IMG/VR virus record: IMGVR_UViG_3300031841_002410
Span: 1 to 46,585 of that record
From: a virus
Length of the DNA: 46,585 nt
Strand: one strand, 5' to 3'
A program made the position numbers and the translations under genes. Of this stretch, positions 8,206 through 17,151 are shown one piece after another (the stretch's first letter is position 1; the number at the start of each line of letters is the position of its first letter). The notes under the pieces are model-generated. The model saw nothing but the letters and a program-made list of their open reading frames with translations, ran no database searches and was not told the origin of the DNA.

Positions 8206-10872
8206 TTATATCTCCAATGCTGTAAATGTTGCTGGTGGTGCATATGTTTGCACTCCTTGGTGAGTAAGTATTCTAGCGGTATCACCGTAGTAATCGGTAT
8301 TAGAACCTCTAGCTAAGTTTATGCAAGGTCTTAAACCATTACCAGAAGCTAGTGAACTAAATGACTTAGTATACTCGTCTACTTTCTTACCGTTTATATA
8401 AACCCAATATGTGGCTTCATCTGTAACTGAATAGTCTATAGCTAATGATATAATGTCGCCGATACTAAACTTTAACGATACTAGATTTCTAAGAGGGTTT
8501 ACAGTATCTCTAGACCCGCCATTAGTAAAGCCCATATCGTTAGTTAAACTTCCTAATAAAATACCAGGATGTTCATGACCTTCTACTTGAGTGCCATACC
8601 TGATGTCTGCATATGAGGAGACATCAAAAACAAATTCAACATATTTCTTCTCGCCTGGTGCTATAACGTCTTCCGTATACATAGTACATTGACCAGTAAC
8701 TAAATTAAAAGGATAACCCCAAGAGTCTTGTTGATAAAGCTCTGTACCAACTCTTTCGGCTTCTTGGTCAGTATTCCTAGTAGTACCTTTATTAAATACT
8801 CTAGTGTCACCTGCAGGATGTCTAGCTGTTATCGTGGTACCTGCATGTAAACCATCAACAGCTCCAGGAGTTATTCCTGAAGAGTCCAGCAAATCTGCAT
8901 CTGCATCACTACCTATCCAGGCAGAATAACCAGCAGGAGGTGCATAGGTAAGTAAAGATGCTTGGAAAGCGCACGTAACATTTAAGGTACCCGTATGAGC
9001 AGCATTCACCCTGACCATTGGAACCATCGATAGACCTGAGTACATGTCAGTTCCTAACGCTACGCTGAAAGAAAGAACATTGTTTTCATACACGTCTACA
9101 TCACCAGAATCAAAGTCAATAGCTATTCCTATTATATCACCGGCATTAAACGTTAATGAAGCACCCCAAACGCCTGTGGAATTCAAAGTTGAAAAGTAAG
9201 CGCCTCCAGAAGTTACTATTCTAAGATAACGACCTCCTACATCGTTCAAGTCCCATAGACCTACATCAGAGTTAAGTGATGTGGCAGAAATAGCATTTAT
9301 TTCAAATTCTAAGTAATACTTACCAGCATTTCTAGCTTGTCCAGCTCTAACCATAGCTACTGCAGTGCTATTACCTTCTACAAGTACTGTTCTGTAACCA
9401 TGTACAACTTCTCCATCTGAGTATATTGGAGAAACTCCACCTACTCCGACTTCTTCATGGTCTGGGTGAAACAAGGATTTAGCAATAAGACCAGAACTGC
9501 TTCCATACTGACGGTCTACAAAAGCTTGATTAGCCTCTAGTAAATGTATCTTTACATCTTGTATTTCAGATAGTTGGTCAATACGCCAAGCACCGTTTAA
9601 AAACCTAGGACCTACGTGCAATACCGTAGAGCGCGAACCATCTAGAACGCTGTCTGAACCCAACGAGCCATACCAGGCCGGGTCTATTACTGCAGTACCT
9701 ATACTTACTCCGTTGACCCAAAATTCTATAGTGTCATTACTAGGTTTTATTGTGCCTACTAAATGATATATCTTGTCTACTACTGCATCTGTACTGTCTC
9801 TAACTTCTGCTTCGATAGTTGAATAGTTATTAAAGTCAGCATAAATAGTACTTCTACCTAGTATAGTGAAACAAGGTCTTACACTATTAGCATTTGTAGC
9901 ATCGTCGAAATTATCAAAGCCAATTAACCATAAGCTACTAGCAGCAGTGTTGTTAAATGAATTAACAATGCCACAAGCTCGACTGTCTGAGTTTGCTGAC
10001 CCTTTGTATCTGCAAAGCACTTCGATAGTAAAACCATCTTCATAAGGTAAATCTCCTGCTGTTGTCCAACCTTCCGATAAAGCTCTCATATACTCTGCAC
10101 CAGCTAAAAAACCTAAGGAGTAACCAGTACCATCGGTTCTTAAGCTAGGCTGACGACTAGATAAATTATCTCCACTATTAGGGTCACTAGTTCTTAAATC
10201 CCAGTCTACACCAGTACCTTGATTTTCTTCTATGTCAACAGTTATCCATCTAATTTGCATATGGTTGTTTATAGTTACATTATTACCTGTACCGTTCGCT
10301 TCTGCTTGTAAAGCATTATTATAAGTATGCATAGGCCAGCTATACGTCTGTGATGCCGTAACAACAAAGAAATCAAACAGTGCAAAAATTATAATGCCCG
10401 TGCCAGGATTACCTGAAGCACCTAGGTCTCCATCTCCCATACTACCTATATGTCTAAAATCAGTTCTTGCTGTAGCTGTTAAACTTATAGTATGAAACTT
10501 CATATCTGTAGTAATATTACTGTTATAGATAGGGTCTCCGGCCGCTATAGGGTCACCATCCATTGTAGCTGTGAAATTAGACAGTATTAAGTCACCATTA
10601 GCATCGTGACCCGCGTAACCTACATTTTCAGCTGATGAACTAGAGTGTAAAAAATAAGAAACAGCAGCTAGGCCACCTTCAGAGTCGTAAGTAAAAGTTA
10701 CAGTATCTCCAACTTCTAAGACAACAGCGGTATCAGTTCTGGCATGCTGATAAGCAGCTCCACGGTAAGCGTATCTATTAACTGCAGCATTTCCCATAGG
10801 CCAATAGAAATTACCAGGAGCTTCTATGGTCTTATTAGGAACTAATACAGGGTAGCCGCTATAATTACGCAC
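8206..10872 (-). CDS. Receptor-binding fibre candidate with LamG-like and SPRY-like domains
   Basis: An 888-aa beta-rich protein. The middle (about residues 230-450) looks like a concanavalin/LamG lectin fold ('DGFTIEVLCRYKG', 'IEFWVNGVSIGTAV'). Two SPRY-like domains follow: about 515-655 ('GKYYLEFEINAIS', 'GDIIGIAIDFDSGDVDVYENN', 'LTYAPPAGYSAW') and about 735-888 ('KKYVEFVFDV', 'GDIISLAIDYS', 'VYINGKKVDEY', 'QTYAPPATFTALEI'). The duplicated ending with 'YAPPA' marks the same fold used twice. These domains bind glycans or proteins, so host recognition is the likely job. It lies between adaptor-side fibre genes and the nozzle. Confidence 0.7.
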   Translation of the reverse strand: MRNYSGYPVLVPNKTIEAPGNFYWPMGNAAVNRYAYRGAAYQHARTDTAVVLEVGDTVTFTYDSEGGLAAVSYFLHSSSSAENVGYAGHDANGDLILSNFTATMDGDPIAAGDPIYNSNITTDMKFHTISLTATARTDFRHIGSMGDGDLGASGNPGTGIIIFALFDFFVVTASQTYSWPMHTYNNALQAEANGTGNNVTINNHMQIRWITVDIEENQGTGVDWDLRTSDPNSGDNLSSRQPSLRTDGTGYSLGFLAGAEYMRALSEGWTTAGDLPYEDGFTIEVLCRYKGSANSDSRACGIVNSFNNTAASSLWLIGFDNFDDATNANSVRPCFTILGRSTIYADFNNYSTIEAEVRDSTDAVVDKIYHLVGTIKPSNDTIEFWVNGVSIGTAVIDPAWYGSLGSDSVLDGSRSTVLHVGPRFLNGAWRIDQLSEIQDVKIHLLEANQAFVDRQYGSSSGLIAKSLFHPDHEEVGVGGVSPIYSDGEVVHGYRTVLVEGNSTAVAMVRAGQARNAGKYYLEFEINAISATSLNSDVGLWDLNDVGGRYLRIVTSGGAYFSTLNSTGVWGASLTFNAGDIIGIAIDFDSGDVDVYENNVLSFSVALGTDMYSGLSMVPMVRVNAAHTGTLNVTCAFQASLLTYAPPAGYSAWIGSDADADLLDSSGITPGAVDGLHAGTTITARHPAGDTRVFNKGTTRNTDQEAERVGTELYQQDSWGYPFNLVTGQCTMYTEDVIAPGEKKYVEFVFDVSSYADIRYGTQVEGHEHPGILLGSLTNDMGFTNGGSRDTVNPLRNLVSLKFSIGDIISLAIDYSVTDEATYWVYINGKKVDEYTKSFSSLASGNGLRPCINLARGSNTDYYGDTARILTHQGVQTYAPPATFTALEI

Positions 10873-11422
10873 TTAGGTCACCCGCTAGTAAAAATACGTC
10901 TGTAGCTTTAGCCTGCACAGCTACAGCACTATATTGCAGTCTTGTGTTTAATTCATTGCCTGCAGAATGTATAGTTGTACTACTTTCTAGGAATGACACT
11001 TGTCCTGCACCTTCTTGTACCACCTGGCAGTGAAAACCTTCAGATAACCCCGCAGGTACAGTAATAGTTATAGGCAATGCATTGTCCATAAGAAGTACTT
11101 TACCTAAATCAGAAGACAGTAGAGTGTATGTAGTACTAGTTACAGTCTTGATGGACAAAACAGCTGCGTTAGGTAGTGCTACCCAAGCAGAACTAACATA
11201 GGCATAATCAACAGGAGCTGAGCTACCGTCGTACAGTCTACACTTAGTAAACTTTGTGGTGTCTAAGGCGTCTCTCTCAGCTATACTGTTTACTGGCTGA
11301 ATATTTCTCACTCCGTTTATAGCATAAACACCGCCACCTCTAGTTTGATTTACTGGAGTTTCGCCGTAATAAATGTCTTCTTGACCTATAAGATGTTTAG
11401 CTACTGTTCTACCGTTACTCAT
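10865..11422 (-). CDS. Fibre-like structural protein, 185 aa
   Basis: The N-terminal half has a module also present in the tailspike at 41635-43689: 'VNSIAERDALDTTKFTKCRLYDGSSAPVDYAYV' parallels 'VNTTAELQALDVTKYTRGRVYSS' plus 'YTDYVYDEA' there. The C-terminal half ('YTLLSSDLGKVLLMDN', 'ITITVPAG', 'HCQVVQEGAGQVSF', 'HSAGNELNTRLQYSAVAV') is a beta domain seen in many phage head and tail fibres. It overlaps the 888-aa gene by 8 bases and the adaptor gene by 4. It is probably a short fibre or a connector carrying another fibre. Confidence 0.6.
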   Translation of the reverse strand: MSNGRTVAKHLIGQEDIYYGETPVNQTRGGGVYAINGVRNIQPVNSIAERDALDTTKFTKCRLYDGSSAPVDYAYVSSAWVALPNAAVLSIKTVTSTTYTLLSSDLGKVLLMDNALPITITVPAGLSEGFHCQVVQEGAGQVSFLESSTTIHSAGNELNTRLQYSAVAVQAKATDVFLLAGDLSA

Positions 11423-12348
11423 TCGAAAGCACTCCTATAATCTGTTCTGTGCCTAGCAATTTTAACACCATTTTTCCTGGTGAAGTTTTCTGCTACTTCT
11501 AGCTCTCTTAAATATAAAGCATTATGCATACTGCTTTTTTCTACGTTTCTAGTATCGTAATCGTCTAGGAAAGCCATAGCTATTACAAAGTATCTTAACG
11601 CTCTATCATACATTCTAGGAATACTTAGTGCATCATTTACTGATGATAATTCAGGAGACAATTTACTGTACCATATAGTAAATACTTCTGTTGTTTCTCC
11701 CATATCCGCTACTAAGCCGAACGCAGAATCAAAGTTTTCTGAAGCTATCGTTGGGTCATACATGCCAGTAACTACGCCATATACAGAGTCAAAAGTATAA
11801 TCAGTTATACTACCGACTACGCCATAACGTTCGTCACCTGCAAATACTACAGTACCACCATTCTCAAAGGTGTAAGATTCTACAGTGATATCTGAATTAG
11901 GTATTGGGTAGACTCGAATATCTAATGGACTTCTGTTGTCATGGACTAAGGCTTCTACGTAAGCTCCTTCGTCACTTTCCCACACTGAGTTTATGTAATT
12001 CTCATTGACATTTGAATTACTAGTATGACGTTCCCAGTAGTTAGAAGTATCATTATTTACTCGTTCTTTTCGGGCTTTCTCATCTAATTTACCGTAGGAG
12101 ACAATAGGTATTTCTCTATCACGTACTGAAGCACGTCTTATGAAGAAACAGTCTTCTGGTAAGGTGTACATAGCCTGACCTACAACCAGTGGTATAGAGA
12201 TACTAGTTTTAAGCAATTCTGCTTTTATAACGATGTCTTCTTGCGCATCGCTAACAAGTTCAAGTAGTCTATCATCTGACCAACGGTCTTTATCAGGGTC
12301 GGCTAATACTGTTCTTGCCTTTTTTATGATATCTGCAATTCTAGACAT
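11419..12348 (-). CDS. Head-tail adaptor (DUF6682/gatekeeper-like)
   Basis: A 309-aa protein. The N-terminus 'ADIIKKARTVLADPDKDRWSDDRLLELVSDAQEDIV' follows the 'r.iL.D....RWsd.eLl.wv.dAq..iv' pattern of DUF6682 phage adaptors, which form the ring between portal and nozzle (functional equivalent of T7 gp11 tail tubular protein A). A beta-rich middle with 'LPEDCFFIRRASVRDREIP' and a C-terminal helical region 'PRMYDRALRYFVIAMAFLDD' complete the usual layout. The start is coupled by TAATG to the 88-aa gene. Confidence 0.75.
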   Translation of the reverse strand: MSRIADIIKKARTVLADPDKDRWSDDRLLELVSDAQEDIVIKAELLKTSISIPLVVGQAMYTLPEDCFFIRRASVRDREIPIVSYGKLDEKARKERVNNDTSNYWERHTSNSNVNENYINSVWESDEGAYVEALVHDNRSPLDIRVYPIPNSDITVESYTFENGGTVVFAGDERYGVVGSITDYTFDSVYGVVTGMYDPTIASENFDSAFGLVADMGETTEVFTIWYSKLSPELSSVNDALSIPRMYDRALRYFVIAMAFLDDYDTRNVEKSSMHNALYLRELEVAENFTRKNGVKIARHRTDYRSAFE

Positions 12349-12614
12349 TATTCCTCCAAGTAAACTTCAGTAGGATTAACCGTTGAAGGCTTTACGATTC
12401 TGTAAGTACCTGGGCCTCCTAATTGTATCATATTTATAGATACGTTTAAAATAACTGCTGGTAGTATTTGAACCCAAGTACCTGCTAAGTCTACTTCTAT
12501 GTTTATTATCTCAGCACCTGATAGGCCAACTTGAGCAATACTAACAAATTTGTCTGTAGGTACGAAAAAAGTAAATGTACCTGCAGATGTTGTTGAGTCT
12601 ATTACTTTTTTCAT
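12348..12614 (-). CDS. Small structural protein, 88 aa
   Basis: Not recognised. A small all-beta protein by composition (many Val/Ile/Thr, few charges) with 'GGPGTYRIVKPSTVN' near the end. It overlaps the 497-aa gene by 4 bases and is coupled by TAATG to the adaptor gene downstream. Position points to a minor head or tail component, perhaps a head fibre subunit. Confidence 0.55.
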   Translation of the reverse strand: MKKVIDSTTSAGTFTFFVPTDKFVSIAQVGLSGAEIINIEVDLAGTWVQILPAVILNVSINMIQLGGPGTYRIVKPSTVNPTEVYLEE

Positions 12615-14104
12615 TTCTTAAATACCCTAGTAATGTTTCTCGTGATATTCCTAGTAATGTTTCTTACTAATGTGCTAATGGCTTCTACGCCTTCTATAAA
12701 TATTTGACCTGCTGAAGCTACAGCATTCACTACTGCCGCAGCTGCTACAGCTGTCACATAGGCTTCTTCTTGCGACGCAGAACCAGTAGCATTAGCTGTG
12801 AAAGTTCGTTTTATGTACTTAGCTAAAGTACTGTTTCCTATAGCCGGAGCTGTAAGAGTTTTCTTTACTGTTTTAAGTACTGTTGCAACACCTGTAACGT
12901 TTGCTGTAAAAGCTAGAGCTGTTCCAAATACTGGTACTGCTGCGGCGGTTACTGTACCTAATACTGATGAAGCTAATGTGCGATAATAAGTAGTTAACGC
13001 TTGCACCGTAGGAGAACCTGTTACTGAAACAGTGAAGCTTCGTGCTAAGTCTAATCCTCTTACGATTGTCGGTGAAGCTGTGACAGAAGCAGTTAAAGTT
13101 TTCTGTACTTCTTTTGTCACTGTGCCTACGGCACTAGCCGCTGCACTAAAGCTTCTACCAATAACTGAAGCAGTGCTAAAAGACGCCGTACCTATTGCAT
13201 TAGCTGTCACGCTAGTTAAAAATACTGAGCTATTAGTATTTGTAGCTGTGCCTAATACGTTAGCAATCAAAGCTCTTAAAAATGTAACTTCTGGCGTTAA
13301 AGAAGCTGAAGCGTTACCTACTGCACTTAAAGCTCTGTAATATTCACTAGTTCTTGCTACTGTGGGAACCGCTGTAGCTCCAGCACTTAATGTCCGGCTA
13401 AAGGTGGCTACTTTTGAATGCGAAGCCGCTGCACTTGCTGAAGCGCTGCCAGACTGAGGAGTAGTAGTACCTCCTGAAATTTCATTAATCGCGAAGCCTA
13501 ATACCTGAGCGTCTTCTGTGCCTCCAGTATTATCATAACCACAGCTTACATCAGCATCGCTTACTGTATCGTAGTAATAGAACGCTGATACTAAAGCGCC
13601 CATATCACCTTCACCGCCGTCTGACCAGCCAGATATAGGAGATATATTAGTTACTTGAGAGTAACCACTAGTTGCAATTTCAGCTACAAAAGATTCGATA
13701 CTACCTATAGCTAAGGTTGCTCTTGGATTAGTTTCACTGCTTGAGTCTATTAATTCCGAAGAAACATTTATCTCGGTGTCAGCCGCAGCTGTCAGAGTCA
13801 TTACTACGCAGTGTTTACCTGCATTTGCACTAGTAGATATTACGGCATTTTGTGTGCCTGTAGGTATACTAGCGCCTAAAAAATAAAGATATTGTACTGT
13901 GTGTTCTGCACCAGTCCCTACGAACCTGCGTACTCTAGTCATAGTAGTACCGCCGTACGTAACACCTGTTATAGTGTCAGTATCGTTGGTACCTTGTGCT
14001 ATGCCTACCCATACACCCCTAGGAGTGCCAACGGGCGTAATGCCCATAGTGACATTACCGCCAAAACCTGTAGAATTGGCGTGATTGTCATAAGCTATTG
14101 TCAT
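12611..14104 (-). CDS. Virion protein with about ten 20-residue repeats, 497 aa
   Basis: Residues 1-210 form a beta-rich head domain resembling phage surface or Ig-like modules. After a Ser/Ala linker (SGSASASAAAS) come about ten degenerate repeats of roughly 20 residues with the pattern R/K-T-L/F-x-A-x-V/A-x-G-x-A/P-T (for example RTLSAGATAVPTV, RALIANVLGTATN, KTLTASVTASPTI, RTFTANATGSASQ). The C-terminus has a hydrophobic helix (AVAAAAVVNAVASAGQIFI) and then three copies of N-I-T-R ending in VFKK. Repeats of this style occur in hypothetical phage structural proteins, with unknown role; a flexible, possibly membrane-seeking, virion appendage fits. Low charge and high Ala/Thr content set it apart from neighbours. 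Confidence 0.6.
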   Translation of the reverse strand: MTIAYDNHANSTGFGGNVTMGITPVGTPRGVWVGIAQGTNDTDTITGVTYGGTTMTRVRRFVGTGAEHTVQYLYFLGASIPTGTQNAVISTSANAGKHCVVMTLTAAADTEINVSSELIDSSSETNPRATLAIGSIESFVAEIATSGYSQVTNISPISGWSDGGEGDMGALVSAFYYYDTVSDADVSCGYDNTGGTEDAQVLGFAINEISGGTTTPQSGSASASAAASHSKVATFSRTLSAGATAVPTVARTSEYYRALSAVGNASASLTPEVTFLRALIANVLGTATNTNSSVFLTSVTANAIGTASFSTASVIGRSFSAAASAVGTVTKEVQKTLTASVTASPTIVRGLDLARSFTVSVTGSPTVQALTTYYRTLASSVLGTVTAAAVPVFGTALAFTANVTGVATVLKTVKKTLTAPAIGNSTLAKYIKRTFTANATGSASQEEAYVTAVAAAAVVNAVASAGQIFIEGVEAISTLVRNITRNITRNITRVFKK

Positions 14105-14946
14105 TACTGAAGAGTGCCGCTGGCGTTAGCAGTTGGACAAGTGAAAGGAACTGTTTGAGGGTCGAAAGCTCCAGTGGACACTGTAACTTCTACTGAGCCG
14201 CCATTATAAGTGCAAGTTTCAGTTTCTGGTGGAGGATTAATAACACCATCTAGTGAAGAACATACTCTTAAGTTTGGTTCACTTACTACACATAAGTCGC
14301 CAACACCGTTAAAGTAAACACCTTCGGCATTAGTAAGCGAAGGGATTTCTTTTTCAGAGATAAAAGCGCCAGCCAAAGTATATTCTACTACGGTAGGAGA
14401 AGGAGGCTCGCATACAGCTACGATATTATTACCGTTGAACGTTAATCCACCTGCTCCATTGCAGTCTGGTATAGTAAAGAGTACTTGAGGAGTAACCGGA
14501 GACGTGCCACCAGAATCTACGAAGTAGTATATAGTAGCAGTTAGTTCCTCAAGTACATAGACAGTGCCATCCTTAACCGCTATGCCTTCGAGTCCGTCTG
14601 AACCAGAAGCATTAACATTGATTACGAATTTACGTTCAAAATTACAAGTGGCATAATCAACTACTCGAACGCCATTCTTAGCTTCATTTAACGTGTACAG
14701 TTTACCAGGCTGGTAAACCTCTACTCCTTCAACATCTCCACCAGGATAGCAAGAAGCCATGCCATTTGGAAGGTCTAATCGACCTGCTCGGTTATCTACG
14801 TAAGCAGCACCGACTCCGTCAATCCAGACGCCATCACTTAAATCAGTATAACCACTTAAGGTTTCTACTGGGCCATCTTCAGTGTACTGCGATATGTCTG
14901 CCGCAATACTTTGAAGTGAAAATAGTGCTACTAGTAATAATCTCAT
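14104..14946 (-). CDS. Secreted beta-propeller, SdiA-regulated/YjiK-like
   Basis: A 280-aa protein that begins with a textbook Sec signal peptide (MRLLLVALFSLQSIAA, cleavage likely near residue 16-17; no lipobox Cys). The body shows repeating blades: 'LSGYTDLSDGVWI', 'EGVEVYQPGKLYTLNEAKN', 'GLEGIAVKDGTVYVLEELT', 'GAGGLTFNGNNIVAVCEPP', 'NAEGVYFNGVGDLCVVSEPN'. The pattern G-x-E/L-G-(I/V/L)-x-(V/F) with a following 'vlEe' is that of the SdiA-regulated (PF06977) propellers, which are normally bacterial periplasmic proteins. Several cysteines suggest disulfides outside the cytoplasm. It is embedded in the virion operon (TAATG coupling with the repeat protein). It could be a periplasmic effector, superinfection factor, or a host-derived gene. 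Confidence 0.6.
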   Translation of the reverse strand: MRLLLVALFSLQSIAADISQYTEDGPVETLSGYTDLSDGVWIDGVGAAYVDNRAGRLDLPNGMASCYPGGDVEGVEVYQPGKLYTLNEAKNGVRVVDYATCNFERKFVINVNASGSDGLEGIAVKDGTVYVLEELTATIYYFVDSGGTSPVTPQVLFTIPDCNGAGGLTFNGNNIVAVCEPPSPTVVEYTLAGAFISEKEIPSLTNAEGVYFNGVGDLCVVSEPNLRVCSSLDGVINPPPETETCTYNGGSVEVTVSTGAFDPQTVPFTCPTANASGTLQ

Positions 14947-14947
14947 A

Positions 14948-15307
14948 TTAAGACCACGCTAAGTCGAAAGTAAGTTCAATTTTGTCGCCTAGGGCAAGCA
15001 CGATACCAGTGAAGTCACTTTTCTGTAATAAAGTTCCGCTAGATACAGCACTAAAGACACCAGCATTCGTGATAGTCTTACCTGCATCAGCTGTTAAAGT
15101 TGCTACGTATCTACTGGTACTGGCTGCAGGCTGTGATAATGTAGCCGCAACACGAGTCTCAGAAGCTTCTGTAAACAACGTAGTATCACCGATAGCAGCA
15201 GTGCCTACTCCAGTGCCCCATCCTATATACCAGGTAGGTACAGCAACAGTAGTGTCGAGTATATCGACAACTAGTCCTGCACCTGCGGTAGTAAATACGT
15301 CAGCCAT
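14948..15307 (-). CDS. Phage structural protein, 119 aa
   Basis: The segment 'WYIGWGTGVGTAAIGDTTLFTEASETRVAATLSQP' and the ending 'ITNAGVFSAVSSGTLLQKSDFTGIVLALGDKIELTFDLAWS' match a widespread small phage structural family with the 'GWGTG...gdT.L..E...R' and 'G.Fsa...GtLl.r..F..i.l..GD.i..t' signatures. It is usually encoded beside fibre or decoration genes. Exact location in the particle is unknown. Confidence 0.6.
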   Translation of the reverse strand: MADVFTTAGAGLVVDILDTTVAVPTWYIGWGTGVGTAAIGDTTLFTEASETRVAATLSQPAASTSRYVATLTADAGKTITNAGVFSAVSSGTLLQKSDFTGIVLALGDKIELTFDLAWS

Positions 15308-15513
15308 TATTTAATTTCCTCTATGTCACCATTAGCTCTTATAACTCGCACTTTAACATTTGTTACTGTTGCTACTTTAGCAACACGCGAGTCGGCTCCT
15401 GGTATTTCAGTTCTTTCATACACACGACCTCTAGCATTCTTGTCAGCATGTACACGTTTCTCACCTCTACGGTGAGCTTTAAAATCTTCTATCCATTTCT
15501 TGAAAATGTTCAT
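15307..15513 (-). CDS. Small basic protein, 68 aa
   Basis: The start is taken at the ATG at 15513 (MNIFKKWIEDFKAHRRGEKR), since the longer frame would run back through the terminator hairpin at 15522-15540 and into the decoration gene. The N-terminal 20 residues are strongly basic and helical; the rest is a short beta segment 'VAKVATVTNVKVRVIRANGD'. No strong ribosome site is visible. Its stop overlaps the next start. Family unknown. Confidence 0.5.
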   Translation of the reverse strand: MNIFKKWIEDFKAHRRGEKRVHADKNARGRVYERTEIPGADSRVAKVATVTNVKVRVIRANGDIEEIK

Positions 15514-15521
15514 AATATGTA

Positions 15522-15540
15522 AAGACCGCCGAAGCGGTCT
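15522..15540 (-). terminator. Hairpin terminator after capsid/decoration genes
   Basis: Reading the minus strand there is a perfect 7-bp stem AGACCGC / GCGGTCT closed by a TTCG tetraloop and followed by TTTACATATT. It lies 8 bases past the stop of the 142-aa gene. A leaky terminator here would raise capsid and decoration mRNA over the tail genes, as after gene 10 in T7. The U-tract is short. Confidence 0.6.
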
Positions 15541-15547
15541 CTCCAGG

Positions 15548-15976
15548 TTATAACTCGGTGTATTCACCAGTTTTCTTGGTGTACTCCAAGTATTCAACTA
15601 CGATAACATACTTACCAACAGCAGTTTCTGCACCGACTTTAGTTATTCCTAACCAAACTGTTGCACCGCTACCGGTATCAAGCATGCCTGCAAATGTACC
15701 TTGTTCACCTGCTGCTGCGATATTAGCAGCTGAAACAATCTGAGCACCGCCAGAAGCAGTTCCCAAAGTTGCTGTAGCAGAAGTTGCTGCATCGCTTGCT
15801 GTTTTAACAAAGATGTAAGCGTCTGTAATCAAGCAATTAGGAGGAAGGTTAACCATTTGATGGTTACCGTTACCTGCCTCTAACTCATAAGACTCAGTAC
15901 CTTCGTTCAACTCACCAGCAAAATAGCAGTTGGACTTCTTGTGAAATAGTACACCTTCTCGACGTTTATCAGTCAT
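15548..15976 (-). CDS. Head decoration/stabilisation protein candidate
   Basis: A 142-aa protein directly after the major capsid gene (2-base gap) and before a terminator, the classic place for a decoration protein. The sequence is beta-rich: 'NGNHQMVNLPPNCLITDAYIFVKTAS', then an Ala/Gly/Thr-rich stretch and 'GKYVIVVEYLEYTKKTG'. This 'lP.n.lit.ayv.v...s.aa' pattern occurs in unnamed phage head proteins found after N4 gp56-like capsids. Role inferred mainly from position. Confidence 0.6.
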   Translation of the reverse strand: MTDKRREGVLFHKKSNCYFAGELNEGTESYELEAGNGNHQMVNLPPNCLITDAYIFVKTASDAATSATATLGTASGGAQIVSAANIAAAGEQGTFAGMLDTGSGATVWLGITKVGAETAVGKYVIVVEYLEYTKKTGEYTEL

Positions 15977-15978
15977 GA

Positions 15979-17151
15979 TTACTGTACCTCGATATCAACA
16001 GCAATAACGCCATAGTCTAGTTCAGACACTTTAGCCTGCTTGTACTTTTCGTTTTCTGCTGTTAGGTGACACTTTCGAGCTTCCATCCAGAACTCAACAG
16101 CAGACTCTGAATTAATGTCAAAATCTTGTGAAGATTTGTACTTATAATCAGGTTGCTTACCGAAAGCCATTTGAAGAGCACTTCGTCCTAGAAGAAGCCC
16201 ACGTGAATGCAAACTAGTTGATGCATAGTCAAAACCTTCTTGACCTGTCCATGCAGCTGTTGCAGGGTCTGCGCCGTCATACTGTCTCATGCCGCAGATT
16301 TCAATTTCAGAGTCGTTAAGACCCCAACCAGTAGTAGTTCCTTCAGTAAAACCAAAGAAATGACCAGCTTCAACAATCATAAGAGTACCGATAGTACCAA
16401 ATACACCTTTGATGTTGCGGTTTTGTTGACCACGAATATCAGCATCTTTCATGATGGTCTGATAGCCTGCAGTGTCCTTACGAAGGATAGCAGCCATGGC
16501 AGAATCAATTAAGAATACCCAAACAGGTAAGTCACCGTGAATACCATTGTTTCCACGACTGGCTTGATAAGGGTCTAGAGGACGACGATTACCACCAGTA
16601 GTATAACCATTAGAAGTCCGAAGAACTTTCTCGAGGTCAACAAGAGTATTAAAGTTAAAAGTAGTACCCAAGTCAATAATGTGAGTAGGCGCTTGAGCAC
16701 CCGAGTCATTAGTAACAAGGTTACCTTGAGCCGCATCAAATAATGCCTGGTCTTTGAAACGAGTAAACAAGTCACCCAAGCCAGCACGAGAATTAGCATG
16801 CTCATTGATTGATAAATCCCCGATATCAACACCGTCGAATTTGTCACCGTTATCAACTACTAATCGATATCGTTCAACTGTGATTTTATCTGAGAATTTC
16901 TTTTTCTGCTCACCTTTACCGTAAGCAGTGGTTTTGCCTTTGATAGCCTTACCAGATAAGTTACCATCGTAATCGAATACAACAGTATGACCAGAACCTG
17001 AGTTCTCGTTATTCTCTTGATAGACGATTGCGTCTTTGGTATTACCCGTGAAAGGACTCCAGAAGGACTTTGAAGCTGCTTGAATTAAGCCTTCACGCAT
17101 CCAGCGCTTACGCTTAAGTTCTGAGCTTAACGCCACTACACCTGTAGCCAT
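15979..17151 (-). CDS. Major capsid protein (DUF4043/N4 gp56-like HK97 fold)
   Basis: A 390-aa protein that follows the scaffold gene and has the strongest ribosome site in the arm (GAGGTGA, 6 bases before ATG). The N-terminus 'KRWMREGLIQAASKSFWSPFTGN' and the segments 'GHTVVFDYDGNLSGKAIKG', 'KITVERYRLVVDNGD', 'VWVFLIDSAMAAILRKD' and 'GTLMIVEAGHFFGF' follow the order expected in DUF4043 capsids (E-loop, spine helix, P-domain strands). It builds the icosahedral shell. The role is well supported by position and length; the exact Pfam family is from memory. Confidence 0.8.
   Translation of the reverse strand: MATGVVALSSELKRKRWMREGLIQAASKSFWSPFTGNTKDAIVYQENNENSGSGHTVVFDYDGNLSGKAIKGKTTAYGKGEQKKKFSDKITVERYRLVVDNGDKFDGVDIGDLSINEHANSRAGLGDLFTRFKDQALFDAAQGNLVTNDSGAQAPTHIIDLGTTFNFNTLVDLEKVLRTSNGYTTGGNRRPLDPYQASRGNNGIHGDLPVWVFLIDSAMAAILRKDTAGYQTIMKDADIRGQQNRNIKGVFGTIGTLMIVEAGHFFGFTEGTTTGWGLNDSEIEICGMRQYDGADPATAAWTGQEGFDYASTSLHSRGLLLGRSALQMAFGKQPDYKYKSSQDFDINSESAVEFWMEARKCHLTAENEKYKQAKVSELDYGVIAVDIEVQ

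Noticed and set aside
12798-13340. Plus-strand frames opposite the repeat protein
   Set aside because: They arise from the Ala/Thr/Val-rich repeats read in complement, which seldom hit stop codons.
15558-15743. Plus-strand frame over the decoration gene
   Set aside because: Shadow of the Ala/Thr-rich minus-strand gene; no ribosome site or neighbours on that strand.
16575-16856. Minus-strand Leu-rich frame inside the capsid gene
   Set aside because: Different frame of a certain gene, product is a leucine-rich artefact with no start signal.
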